Shown here piece by piece: positions 37,440 to 46,094 of a stretch of 64,000 bases of DNA. A program made the position numbers and the translations under genes. The stretch comes from CAVSUB01 sp963816725. GTDB taxonomy: Bacteria; Acidobacteriota; Vicinamibacteria; Vicinamibacterales; 2-12-FULL-66-21. The notes under the pieces were generated by a model. That model saw only the letters and a list, made by a program, of their open reading frames with translations. It had not been told where the DNA came from and did no database searches. Location: assembly GCA_963816725.1 (NCBI GenBank), contig CAWFMC010000021.1, forward strand, positions 80,507-144,506, in the 5' to 3' direction. Position 1 is the first letter of the stretch; the number at the start of each line of letters is the position of its first letter.

Positions 37440-38744
37440 ATGGACCGATCAAACCTCTCACGGCGGACTTTGTTGAAAGGTGGCGGTGCGGCGTTGGCGG
37501 GGTTGTCGTTGCCGGTGGCAGGCCCGGCGCATGCATTTTCACCCCAAGACAGTCGCGAGAGACACGGGTGGGACGATGACCAGCCCGATCCGTCGCAGGC
37601 GCTGGGACAGCCCGGCGACGTGGTCCTCCCGTGGCTCGATCAACCGCCCGGAGCTCCCGACCCGCACATTGCCGGCAATCAGCTCGTCTGGGAAGAGCTG
37701 GACTCGTGGCTGACTCCCCCCGAGAAATTCCACTACGTCGCTCACTACGGCGTTCCCACCGATGGCCTGGACGCGGGCAGCTGGCGCGTAGGCGTTTCCG
37801 GCCTGGTTGCCGACCCGCTATCACTAACGCTCGCAGACCTGCAGGCGCGCCCTCGCCGCGAGGTGGACTTCACGCTCGAGTGCTCGGGCAACCATGGCTT
37901 TCCCGTGATCACCGGCCTCATCGGCAATGCCCGCTGGGCTGGCACTCCGCTCGCTCCGGTCCTGGAGGAAGCGCGCCTCCTGAACGGCGCCATAGAAGTG
38001 GTGTTCTATGGGATCGATAGCGGAATGCAGACGATCCGGGACAACAGCGGGATCATCAGCGCTGGTCAGACGGGTACTATTCCGCCCGAGGGAGGCGCAC
38101 TGACGATCCCCGAGCACTTCGCCCGCAGCATGTCGCTCGACGACGCGCTCGACCCCCGCAACCTGCTGTGCTACGAGATGAATGGCGAGCCGCTGCCGCA
38201 TAAGAACGGGTTCCCCGTTCGCCTGATCGCGCCGGGCTGGTATGGCGTCGCCAACGTCAAGTGGCTGACGCGCATCGAGGTGCGCGACCAGCGCCATGCG
38301 GGAAACTTCATGGCGCGGGATTACGTGACCATCCGCGAGGAGCATCGCGACAGCAGCGATCCATTTTGGACATTCAGCACTGTGCGGCACTTCCGGCTCA
38401 AGTCGGCTCCGGCGAAGGTCGTACGTCGGGGCAGCCGCTACGTCGTTCTTGGCGCAGCCTGGGGTGCGCCAATCGAAGCTGTGCAGGTTCGGATCGACGG
38501 CGGGCCGTGGATGTCGGCGAGGCTGTTCGGGCCCGTGGCACACGGGCGGAACTCGCGCGGCCTGGCGTGGCGATTCTGGACGTTCAACTGGGGAACGCCT
38601 GCCGCTGGCGAGCATCACGTCACATCACGGGCCTTCGACGCCGACGGCAACATACAGCCGGCGCCGAACGATCCGTTCCTCGCCAGCAAGGTAACCTTCT
38701 GGGAGAGCAACGGACACATTACGCGACGTGTTCGCATTCCTTGA
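37440..38744 (+). CDS. Tat-exported sulfite-oxidase-family molybdoenzyme
   Basis: 434 residues. A twin-arginine signal (LSRRTLLKGGG) at 6-31 shows that it is folded with cofactor before export. The sulfite oxidase Mo-co domain covers ~85-300, with the molybdenum-ligand Cys148 in DFTLECSGNHG. The dimerisation (Mo-co dimer) domain covers ~310-434 (GAAWGAPIEAVQVRIDGGPW, WTFNWGTPAAGEHHVTSRAF). It probably oxidises sulfite or a related compound in the periplasm; the electron acceptor is unknown as no cytochrome is adjacent. AGGAGG precedes the ATG. Confidence 0.9.
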   Translation: MDRSNLSRRTLLKGGGAALAGLSLPVAGPAHAFSPQDSRERHGWDDDQPDPSQALGQPGDVVLPWLDQPPGAPDPHIAGNQLVWEELDSWLTPPEKFHYVAHYGVPTDGLDAGSWRVGVSGLVADPLSLTLADLQARPRREVDFTLECSGNHGFPVITGLIGNARWAGTPLAPVLEEARLLNGAIEVVFYGIDSGMQTIRDNSGIISAGQTGTIPPEGGALTIPEHFARSMSLDDALDPRNLLCYEMNGEPLPHKNGFPVRLIAPGWYGVANVKWLTRIEVRDQRHAGNFMARDYVTIREEHRDSSDPFWTFSTVRHFRLKSAPAKVVRRGSRYVVLGAAWGAPIEAVQVRIDGGPWMSARLFGPVAHGRNSRGLAWRFWTFNWGTPAAGEHHVTSRAFDADGNIQPAPNDPFLASKVTFWESNGHITRRVRIP

Positions 38745-38745
38745 T

Positions 38746-38774
38746 CGCGACGGACGAAAGGAGCATCCGTCGCG
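38746..38774 (+). terminator. Hairpin after the molybdoenzyme gene
   Basis: CGCGACGGA (38746-38754) pairs with TCCGTCGCG (38766-38774) around an 11-base loop, immediately after the stop codon. No T run follows. Confidence 0.5.
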
Positions 38775-38998
38775 GGCGGCGATGCGCTTGGTGCGCAGCG
38801 AACGCTATTCTGCCGGCACGGCGCTGGGGCTCACGCTCGGCCGCATCCCAGGCGTGTGGGTGCCGTCCGGCTGGTGCGTTCCTTGCCAGTTGACATCGTC
38901 CGCCGAGACTGTTCGAACTTACCGGCGAGACACGACGCACGCGCGACCCGGCGACAAGCGCGGTATCAAACGCCGCTCATCGCCGGGCCGCACATGCG

Positions 38999-41344
38999 TC
39001 ACTTCCGAGGCAGCGCGTAGGCCACCCACCCCATGGGTGCAGACGCCGCAGTCGGAGAGGGATCCGGAGCGGGCAGCGTCGCCCGGCCACCGCCGCCGCC
39101 CCGGCCGCCGCCGGCCGCCGTGCTGGCGGCGGGCACGAGCAGATACTGCCGGCCGTCCATTTCGTACATCGCCGGCCCGCCAATGAAGTTCCCGCCGAAC
39201 CGTGACGACCACAGCTGCCTGCCGGTGTCGCTGTCCCACGCCCGTATGAGATTGTCCCGGCCGGCACCGAACACCAGGCCCGACTCGGTCACGATGATGC
39301 TGTTCTGAATGCCGGGCGCGCCGGTGCCGGTGACGCCCTTCGCGGCCAGCTCCGGATCGTCACCATACGGAATCCGCCACTGGATGCCCGGTTTGTTGAG
39401 GTCGTACTTCACGATTACGGTGAAGGGCGGCTTGATGCGGTTTCCGACGGTGTTGTATTCGTTGATGGTGTACCGCGTGTAGTCCGGCACGCCCGCGGGA
39501 TAGGCCATGGCTTCGCCTCGACCGCGCCCCGCGCCCCCCGCGTCCGGCCGCACCCACACCGATCCTGAGCCCGCGATCAGCTCGGGCGGAGCCCCCGACC
39601 CGACCGGCGCCGCGCCACGCCCGCCACCCGGACCCCCGAGCCGCCCGCGCCCGCCGGCCGCCGTAGTGAGAAACCCAACGACGTTGTCGATGTCGGTCGC
39701 GGTCAAGTGCGGCATAGCCGGCATCCGGCCCTTGCCGGTCGCGATCACCGTGCGGATGGCGTCGGCGGTGAACCGCGGCGCGCCCGCGACGATGTTGTTG
39801 ACCGGGTCGGCCGCCGCCTGAATCAGCGCCGGGCCGCTTTCGGGTACGCCCTCCCGATTGGCGCCGTGACACGCCTGACAGTTCTGCTGGTAGACGCCCT
39901 GTCCCGGCGGCATCTGCGGCGGTCCGTTGCCGCGGCCCTCCCCGGGCTTGAGGAGCCGGAGAATGCCGGGGTTCTCGTGCGCGACCAGGTAGATCGCGCC
40001 GCCGCGCGGGTCGGCGGCGGAGCCGCCCATCAGCGTGCCGCCGTTGCTCGTCGGTACGTGGACCGTGTCCTTCAGGCTGATGGGCGTAAAGATCCCCTTG
40101 TTCTCAGCCTCCAGCAGGCGCTTGGTGAACGCCGCCTTTTCCTCCGCGGGCAGGTCGGGATTGATGTCCTCGACGGTGAAGGTGTGCCGCACGTACGGTT
40201 CCGGCTTGGTCGGCTGCGGCTGCGTCGGCCAGCTTTGCTCGCCCGGCATCTCCGACTGCGGCACGGGCTGCTCCGCGATCGGCCAGATCGGCTCCCCGCT
40301 GACCCGATCGAACACATACAGCCAGCCGGTCTTGTTCGTGGCCACCACGACCTCGCGGTTACGGCCGTTGTGGCGGATCGTGATCAGTTGCGGCGCCGCA
40401 CTCCCGTCGAGGTCCCACAGGTCGTGATGCACGAACTGGAAGTGCCACAGCCGCTTGCCCGTGTGCACATCGAGGGCGACGAGCGAGTCCCCGAACAGGT
40501 TCGCCCCGATGCGGTCGGCGCCGTAGAAGTCGTAGGTCGGCGAGCCCAGCGGAATGAAGGCAATCCCGCGCTGGGCGTCGATGGTCATCTCCCCCCAGTT
40601 GTTCACGCCGCCGATGTACTTGTAGGCCTCCTTCGGCCAGGTGTCGTAGCCGAATTCACCCGGCCGCGGGACGGTGTGGAAGGTCCACACCAGCCGGCCG
40701 CTGGGGATGTCGTAGGCGCGGATATCGCCGGGGGGCGACATGTAGCCTTCACCCGTCGCGCTGCCCAGAATGAGGAGATTCTCGAAGATGCCGCCAGGAT
40801 TGTTCGACTGGAGGTTGCCGAGGGTCGACGGGTCGCGACCGTCGAGCCCTTCCCGCAGATCGACCACCCCGTTGGTGCCGAATGTCGTGATCGACTTGCC
40901 GGTCCTGGCGTCGACCTCCTGCAGCAGGCTGTTCATCGCGAATACCAGGCGCTGGTCACGGCCGTCGGCGCTCTCCCAATAGTTGAAGCCGCGGCTGGTC
41001 ATGCCGTTCATGTTCTCGCGGACCCAGAGCTCCTTGCCGGTCCTGGCGTCGACGGCGACCAGCGATCCATTGCGGCCCCGGCCGTAGATCACGCCGCGGA
41101 CAGCGATCGGGTGGACGCCGGTGTCGCCGAACGGATACGTCCACGCGACCTCGAGCCGATTCACGTTGGACTTGTTGATCTGTTTCGAGGGGAAGAAGCG
41201 GGAGTTGTCCTTACCGCCGCTGTATCCGGGCCACCACTTGTCAGTGGGGGACTGCGCGATCCCCGTGACCACCGCGGCGACGGTCGCCGCCACGCCGAGA
41301 CCTACCGTGAACGACCGCCGGGACCACCATCGACGCTGAGCCAT
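38999..41344 (-). CDS. PQQ quinoprotein dehydrogenase with an inserted cytochrome c domain
   Basis: 781 residues. A signal peptide/anchor lies at 8-31. PQQ beta-propeller repeats are visible (SLVAVDARTGKELWVRE, DIRAYDIPSGRLVWTFHT, DSLVALDVHTGKRLWHFQ, GWLYVFDRVSGEPIWPI). At ~480-575 a class I cytochrome c is inserted within the propeller (heme motif NCQACHGA, Cys489, Cys492, His493; distal GRMPAMPHLT). The final blades resume after a Gly/Arg-rich linker (~575-625), with DNLIRAWDSDTGRQLW and a Gly-rich segment near the C-terminus. It oxidises an alcohol or sugar in the periplasm and passes electrons to its own heme. Substrate not readable. Confidence 0.9.
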   Translation of the reverse strand: MAQRRWWSRRSFTVGLGVAATVAAVVTGIAQSPTDKWWPGYSGGKDNSRFFPSKQINKSNVNRLEVAWTYPFGDTGVHPIAVRGVIYGRGRNGSLVAVDARTGKELWVRENMNGMTSRGFNYWESADGRDQRLVFAMNSLLQEVDARTGKSITTFGTNGVVDLREGLDGRDPSTLGNLQSNNPGGIFENLLILGSATGEGYMSPPGDIRAYDIPSGRLVWTFHTVPRPGEFGYDTWPKEAYKYIGGVNNWGEMTIDAQRGIAFIPLGSPTYDFYGADRIGANLFGDSLVALDVHTGKRLWHFQFVHHDLWDLDGSAAPQLITIRHNGRNREVVVATNKTGWLYVFDRVSGEPIWPIAEQPVPQSEMPGEQSWPTQPQPTKPEPYVRHTFTVEDINPDLPAEEKAAFTKRLLEAENKGIFTPISLKDTVHVPTSNGGTLMGGSAADPRGGAIYLVAHENPGILRLLKPGEGRGNGPPQMPPGQGVYQQNCQACHGANREGVPESGPALIQAAADPVNNIVAGAPRFTADAIRTVIATGKGRMPAMPHLTATDIDNVVGFLTTAAGGRGRLGGPGGGRGAAPVGSGAPPELIAGSGSVWVRPDAGGAGRGRGEAMAYPAGVPDYTRYTINEYNTVGNRIKPPFTVIVKYDLNKPGIQWRIPYGDDPELAAKGVTGTGAPGIQNSIIVTESGLVFGAGRDNLIRAWDSDTGRQLWSSRFGGNFIGGPAMYEMDGRQYLLVPAASTAAGGGRGGGGGRATLPAPDPSPTAASAPMGWVAYALPRK

Positions 41345-41648
41345 GCAGCCGCTCCCAGGATTCAGCCGAATTCACCGTGCCCCGTGTCCATGACGGGACG
41401 CACCTTGCCAACCGCCGCCAGATCTCTATGCTCACGCGCGCACGGCGCGTTCCGCTGGCGGCCCGATCCGAGGCCGCTTCGGCGAGAGAGGCTAACACTT
41501 GCGCGGCGAATGGCGCCACCAGGTGTCTGCACTCGAGCATCCAACGGATGGTCTCGCGCTCTTCGCCGCTCGCCGAAGCCCGATCGTCATGCGACGGCGG
41601 CATCTCGAGCGATTGCTCGAGCCGCCAGGGTGACCTATCCTGTCGGCC
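41345..41648. other. Divergent promoter region between the quinoprotein and CBM9 genes
   Basis: 304 bases without a gene. It must hold the start signals of the quinoprotein (minus) and the CBM9 protein (plus). The only clear element is TATCCT at 41636-41641. The palindrome found elsewhere in the island was not seen here. Confidence 0.4.
41636..41641 (+). promoter_or_regulatory. -10-like hexamer TATCCT of the CBM9 gene
   Basis: TATCCT ends seven bases before the ATG at 41649. Confidence 0.35.
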
Positions 41649-42365
41649 ATGCGAACCTTCGCCGCGCTCGCGCTTCTTGCCGTCGTCCCACTGGTCGGAC
41701 AGCCACCGATCCCACGCTACGAGGTCAAACGGGCCACCTCGCCGATCACGATTGACGGCAAGCTCGATGACGCGGCCTGGGCCCGGGCTTCGCCGCCGAT
41801 TACGCTGCAGTTCCTGTGGGACTCGCAGACCGGCGCGAAGCAGAAGACGGCGGCCCGTCTGCTCTGGGACGCGCAGGCGCTCTACGTGGCCTTCGACGCC
41901 GACGATACGGACATCACGGCGCGCTTCCTCCAGCGCGACGATCCCACTTACCGCGACGACGCCGTGGAGATCTTCATCAACCCGGATCCGAAGCAGGAAA
42001 CCCTGTACTACGGATTCGAGATGAACGCCCGCGGCGTGCTCTACGACTATCTGAATTACAACAGCCGCACCCTCTTCAAGCGCTTCGACGCAACCGGCAT
42101 CACGATCGCGACCGCGCTGCGAGGCACGCTGAACGACCCGAAAGACGCCGACAGCGGATGGAGCCTCGAAGTGGCCATCCCCTGGGCGAACTTCGAAGAA
42201 CTGTCGCGTCGTCCGCCCGGCGTAGGCACGGTATGGAAGGCCAACGTCAACCGGTGGGACGGCACCGAGCCGAACCGGCGGATGAGCATCTGGTCGGACC
42301 CACAGAACACCACGTCCTGGCCGCACGTGCCATCTCGGTTCGGTGAGCTCGTATTCGTGGAGTAG
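41649..42365 (+). CDS. Exported CBM9-like carbohydrate-binding protein
   Basis: 238 residues: signal peptide 1-18 and then a single CBM9-like (DOMON-related) beta-sandwich: SPITIDGKLDDAAWARA, LWDAQALYVAFDADDTDITA, YRDDAVEIFINPDPKQETLY, WSLEVAIPWANFEEL, WKANVNRWDGTEPNRR, WPHVPSRFGELVFVE. No enzyme domain is attached. It probably binds a sugar or glycan outside the cell. It sits between a quinoprotein and a TonB receptor. Confidence 0.85.
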   Translation: MRTFAALALLAVVPLVGQPPIPRYEVKRATSPITIDGKLDDAAWARASPPITLQFLWDSQTGAKQKTAARLLWDAQALYVAFDADDTDITARFLQRDDPTYRDDAVEIFINPDPKQETLYYGFEMNARGVLYDYLNYNSRTLFKRFDATGITIATALRGTLNDPKDADSGWSLEVAIPWANFEELSRRPPGVGTVWKANVNRWDGTEPNRRMSIWSDPQNTTSWPHVPSRFGELVFVE

Positions 42366-42562
42366 GGCGCCATCGACGCAGCCCGCCACCCGCCACCGTG
42401 ACACGGTCCCGATCCAGACTCGCCCCCACCCGAAGGCTGGCCATCGGCGTGCGACGAGCCGCACCCGCATGCGGTGATGGCTCCTGCCTCATCGATACGG
42501 GCTTTCTCCGCGATTAGAGTGTTGACTCTCGGCCATACCCGCCATACCATCCCCGCCGGCCA

Positions 42563-42571
42563 ATCGATAAA
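42563..42571. promoter_or_regulatory. AATCGATAA half-palindrome upstream of the TonB receptor
   Basis: Reverse complement TTATCGATT, identical to nine bases of the site at 52881-52889. It lies about 100 bases upstream of the full palindrome at 42670 and may be a second operator. Confidence 0.3.
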
Positions 42572-42669
42572 CAATCAACGAGGTCCTATCGGTGGAGGAT
42601 CGGTGACCTCGATTGTCACGGGTGAGGTGCCACCGGCCACGCATCCGTCTAAACACGGCCTCTCGGGTA

Positions 42670-42680
42670 TCGATTATCGA
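42670..42680. promoter_or_regulatory. Palindrome TCGATTATCGA upstream of the TonB receptor
   Basis: 5-bp arms around one base, 97 bases before the ATG. The same 11-mer recurs at 47272-47282 and with one mismatch at 52877-52887, each time in a promoter region of this island. Candidate operator of a dimeric regulator such as a GntR-type protein. Confidence 0.5.
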
Positions 42681-42776
42681 ACTGTATCGGAGGAGTGAGG
42701 CGGTGTGAAGCGCATTCGGCCGCGAAGGGCAGGCAGGATCACGGCGGCGGTGAGGATTCAGTGAAGGGAGTTCTCC

Positions 42777-44775
42777 ATGACGCGACGTTCCTCGAGGATC
42801 TGGGCCATGACGACCTCCTTTCTGGGTTGGACGATGATCGCCGGCGCCACTCTCCTGGCGCAGGTCGGCAACGGCACCCTCACGGGCACCATCGTCGACG
42901 GGCAGGGCGGCGCCCTGCCAGGGGCGACCATCACGGTGACCGAGCAGGCGACCAGCGCGTCGCGGACGATCACGACCGACAAGGACGGCGTGTTCCGCGT
43001 GTCCGCGTTGCCTCCGGGGCGCTACAGCCTCGAGATCGCGATGCAGGGCTTCTCACCGCTGACGGTCACCGACGTGCCGCTGGCGCCGGCCGAAGTCAGG
43101 AGCCTGGACAAGATCGAGCTCAAGCTGGGTCAGCTGACGGAGTCCGTTGTCGTGGAGGCGGCGACCGCCACCGTGCAGACGGCGACCAGTTCACGGATGG
43201 GCACGGTGACCGCCGAGCAGCTCACCAACATCCAGATGAAGGGCCGGGATGTGTGGGGCATGCTGGCGGTGATCCCTGGCGTGCAGGACACCAACATGAA
43301 CCGCAGCTTCACCACCTGGACGTCGATGGAGGCGATCACCATCAACGGCTCGCCCAACACCTCGAAGGTGGTCGTCATCGACGGCGTGAACGTGGTCGAC
43401 GAGCTCGGTACTCAGGCGCAGGTGAACCCCAACATGGATGCCGTCGGCGAGGTGCAGGTCATCTCCAATGGCTACACGGCCGAGAACGGCCGGAGCAGCG
43501 GCGGGCTGATCATCATGACCACCAAGTCAGGCACCAACCAGTTCAGGGGGTCCGGTTGGTACAACGCCCGGCGCAAGGAGTGGCGCGCCAACGAGTACTT
43601 CCGAATCAAGAACAATCAGGCCAAGTCGGACTACAAAGTGAACATTCCCGGCTACAGCTTCGGCGGCCCGCTGATCATTCCGAAGCTGCTCGACCGCGGC
43701 ACGATGTTCTTCTTCGTGTCCCAGGAATACACCGACGACCTCCGGCCGGCCACGTTGTCGCGCACCAACTACCCGACCGCGCTCGAGCGGCAAGGCGACT
43801 TCTCGCAGACCTATTCCGGTAACGCCAACGGCCCCGGCCAGGGCACGGTACAGCCCATCATCAACCCGGATACCGGCCTGCCGTTCCCGGGCAACCGGAT
43901 CCCACTCAGCTGCGCCGGCATTCCCGGCTGTGTCAATGGCTACCTGCACCCGCTCGGGCAGCAGATGCTGAACCTGCTGCCGATGCCGAACGGGTACTTC
44001 GATCCAGCCAACAACCAGTACAACGCCTACAACTACGGCGTCGACACCTTTCCGTACCACTCGCGCACGAACAACACGGTGCGCCTCGATGTCGTGCTGA
44101 ACCCGAGCATACCGCCTGCGCCTGTGGGGGCCGACGGCCAATGACCGCACCCACAACCTGACGGCCAACTACAGCTACACCGTGCCGACCTTGATGCCCG
44201 GCTCGCCGGTGGTGAAGGCGATCTTCCGCGACTGGATGGTGTCCGGCGTCACGAAATACCTGAGCGGGGCCGCGACGCAGCCGGCCTGCACCAGCACGAC
44301 CACTGGTGTCGCAAACCAGAACCCGACCCTGACCCCCGGCGCAACCGCCGCGTGCGTCTACACGGGTGAGCCGCTCTTCGTCGAACGGGATTCCAACCTG
44401 CCCGAAGAGGATCAACTCCACTTCAACCCGCGGGCCTTCGCGATGGCGACGCCGCTCAGCGCGACGGTCGGCAACTTCGGCGACGTGCCGCTGGGCATCC
44501 TGCGCAACCCGGGCTTCTGGAACTGGGACCTGACGCTGCAGCGCCGGTTTCCGCTTCACGGACTCGGGAAGCAGACATGGGCGCGACTGCAACTGCAGCT
44601 CTACAACATCTTCAACACTCCGCAGTTCAATCAGCTGAACACCGCCCTGCAATTCCAGGACGATCCGACCGTGCCAGGCCTCGACAGCCTGCTGCTGAAC
44701 AGCACATTGCAGGGCCGCTACACCGCGGCCAATCCGCCGCGGGAGTTCGGCGTCACGTTCCGGGTGGACTTCTAA
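42777..44775 (+). pseudogene. Oar-like TonB-dependent receptor with its central barrel deleted
   Basis: N-part (42777-44144): signal peptide, carboxypeptidase-regulatory domain (GNGTLTGTIVDGQGGALPGA), and plug domain (GRDVWGMLAVIPGVQD, DAVGEVQVISNGYTAENGRS, SGGLIIMTTKSGTNQFRGSG), then the first barrel strands to NNTVRLDVVLNPS. C-part, in another frame from about 44113: WGPTANDRTHNLTANYSYTV, DWMVSGVTKYLSG, LQLQLYNIFNTPQFNQLN and terminal VTFRVDF. Full receptors of this type have 1000 or more residues; here the two parts total about 660, so roughly 350-500 residues of the barrel are missing at 44105-44125 together with a frame change. It cannot form a complete barrel as written. Confidence 0.8.
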
Positions 44776-44800
44776 CAGGACGGGGAAGAGCGCGGACGAA

Positions 44801-45000
44801 TGGCAGATGGCGGAGCCTGCGGGAAATGGCAGATGGCAGATGGCAAATGGCAGATGGCAGATGGCACAGCCCGCGGCCAATGGCAGATGGCAGGGGCTAA
44901 ATGGCAGATGGCAAATGGCAAATGGTAGAACCCTGTCTAGTCGGGCATCAGCCATTAGCCATCCGTGATCAGCGATTTACCATCTGCCATAGCCATTTGC
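44801..45000. repeat. Degenerate 7-bp repeats in both orientations
   Basis: Clusters of ATGGCAG/ATGGCAA from 44800 to 44935, broken by short unique pieces, then inverted relatives (CATCTGCCAT, GCCATTTGC) at 44981-45000. The direct and inverted sets can pair. It fills the space between the TonB receptor and the convergent metallo-beta-lactamase gene and shares its unit with the perfect array at 31711-31800. Confidence 0.8.
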
Positions 45001-45017
45001 ATTTGTGATCGTCGCGC

Positions 45018-46049
45018 CTACTTCGCGCCGGCGCGCAGCTTGGCCGCCGCGGCGCACTCGGACATTACCGTGAAGTAACGCTGCACGGCGTCGGCGCCGA
45101 CAACGAACGGGTGGTCTTCGCCCGGCTGGCGCGGCGCGGCGATCAGCCGGGCCTTGGTGTAGGCGTTGTCGTACTCGGAGTGATTCGACAGGATCACGCT
45201 CGCGCCGGCGTCGGCGGCGGCCTTGGCGATCTTTCGTTGTGAGTTGATGTACTCGTCCCACCGCGCCGCGTTGGCGCCGAACGCGCCCGTCAAGGTCCCG
45301 CCCGAATACGCCACCATCCGGGTTTGCCCGTCGAGCGTGACGGGGAAGACGAACGACAGTGTTCCAGGCGTGTGGCCCGGCGTCGGTACGATGGTGATTG
45401 CCGTCTCTCCGAGCGTCAGCGTGTAGCCGTCGGGCCCGACCGCGATGTCCTTGCTGGGGACGCCGCCTGCAGCGGTGGCCGGGCGCTGAAGCGTGGCGTC
45501 CCAGTCGGCGGCGCCCATCACCACCTTCGCTCCGAAGCGCTTCTGCAACTCCGCGGCACCCTGATCGTGATCGCCATGCGCGTGGCTGATCACGACCACC
45601 TTGATGTCACGCGGATTGAGACCCAGTTTCCCGAGCCCGTCGATGATCTCGGGCTCCGTGGCCCAGGCGAAGTTCGTGTCGAGGATGACGATGCCGGCGC
45701 TCGTCTGCAGGGCCCAGGAGGAATGCTGGCGGGTGCCAAGCCAATAGAGGTTGTCGAACACCTTGAACGGCGGTGCGTACCAGGTCGTGCGGTCTGGTGT
45801 GGCGTTGGGACCGCGCCCCGCCGGGGCTGCGCCGCGTGCCGCGCCGGTGACGCCGCGGGCCGGAGAGGGGAGACACAGATTGATGAAGGTGTTGCGGAAG
45901 TCCGACCCCGCCGCGCTTCTGGCGGCGGCAACGTGGGCGTCGATGTCGTCGGCTGGTGGCTGGGCGAGCAAGCCCGCCGCCAGCAGCACCGCCGGGATCG
46001 TGAACAGCGCGAAACGCAGGCGCAGGGAAGGGCCGACGGGCCGCATCAT
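45018..46049 (-). CDS. Exported metallo-beta-lactamase-fold hydrolase, subclass B3-like
   Basis: 343 residues. Signal peptide 1-29. Metal ligands: His156-x-His158-x-Asp160-His161 (ISHAHGDHDQGA), His226 (PTPGHTPG) and His290 (LSNHSEYDN), arranged as in subclass B3 enzymes such as L1. A Gly/Arg/Pro-rich insert at ~63-85 (GAARGAAPAGRGPN) precedes the fold. It may hydrolyse beta-lactams, but B3-like folds also act as lactonases, and the neighbours suggest metabolism. GGAGG precedes the ATG. It is 45 bases downstream of the aldolase gene, in the same operon. Confidence 0.87.
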   Translation of the reverse strand: MMRPVGPSLRLRFALFTIPAVLLAAGLLAQPPADDIDAHVAAARSAAGSDFRNTFINLCLPSPARGVTGAARGAAPAGRGPNATPDRTTWYAPPFKVFDNLYWLGTRQHSSWALQTSAGIVILDTNFAWATEPEIIDGLGKLGLNPRDIKVVVISHAHGDHDQGAAELQKRFGAKVVMGAADWDATLQRPATAAGGVPSKDIAVGPDGYTLTLGETAITIVPTPGHTPGTLSFVFPVTLDGQTRMVAYSGGTLTGAFGANAARWDEYINSQRKIAKAAADAGASVILSNHSEYDNAYTKARLIAAPRQPGEDHPFVVGADAVQRYFTVMSECAAAAKLRAGAK

Positions 46050-46094
46050 GCTCGATACCTCCGCGATAGGGAACGCATGGGTTGCCCTGGGGAC

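Larger units (their letters stand above)
42366..42776. other. Long upstream region of the TonB receptor
   Basis: 411 bases with regulatory content: AATCGATAA at 42563, palindrome TCGATTATCGA at 42670, and GGAGGAGTGAGG at 42689. A 19-codon frame (GTG 42705 to TGA 42764) follows that ribosome-like site and ends 12 bases before the receptor ATG; it could be a leader peptide but has no recognisable sequence. AAGGGAG at 42764-42770 serves the receptor. Confidence 0.4.

Noticed and set aside
39707..41755. 682-codon plus-strand open frame
   Set aside because: Antisense shadow of the cytochrome-containing quinoprotein.
45018..46049. Antibiotic resistance gene
   Set aside because: The B3-type ligands are present, but context and family breadth do not support calling a resistance function.
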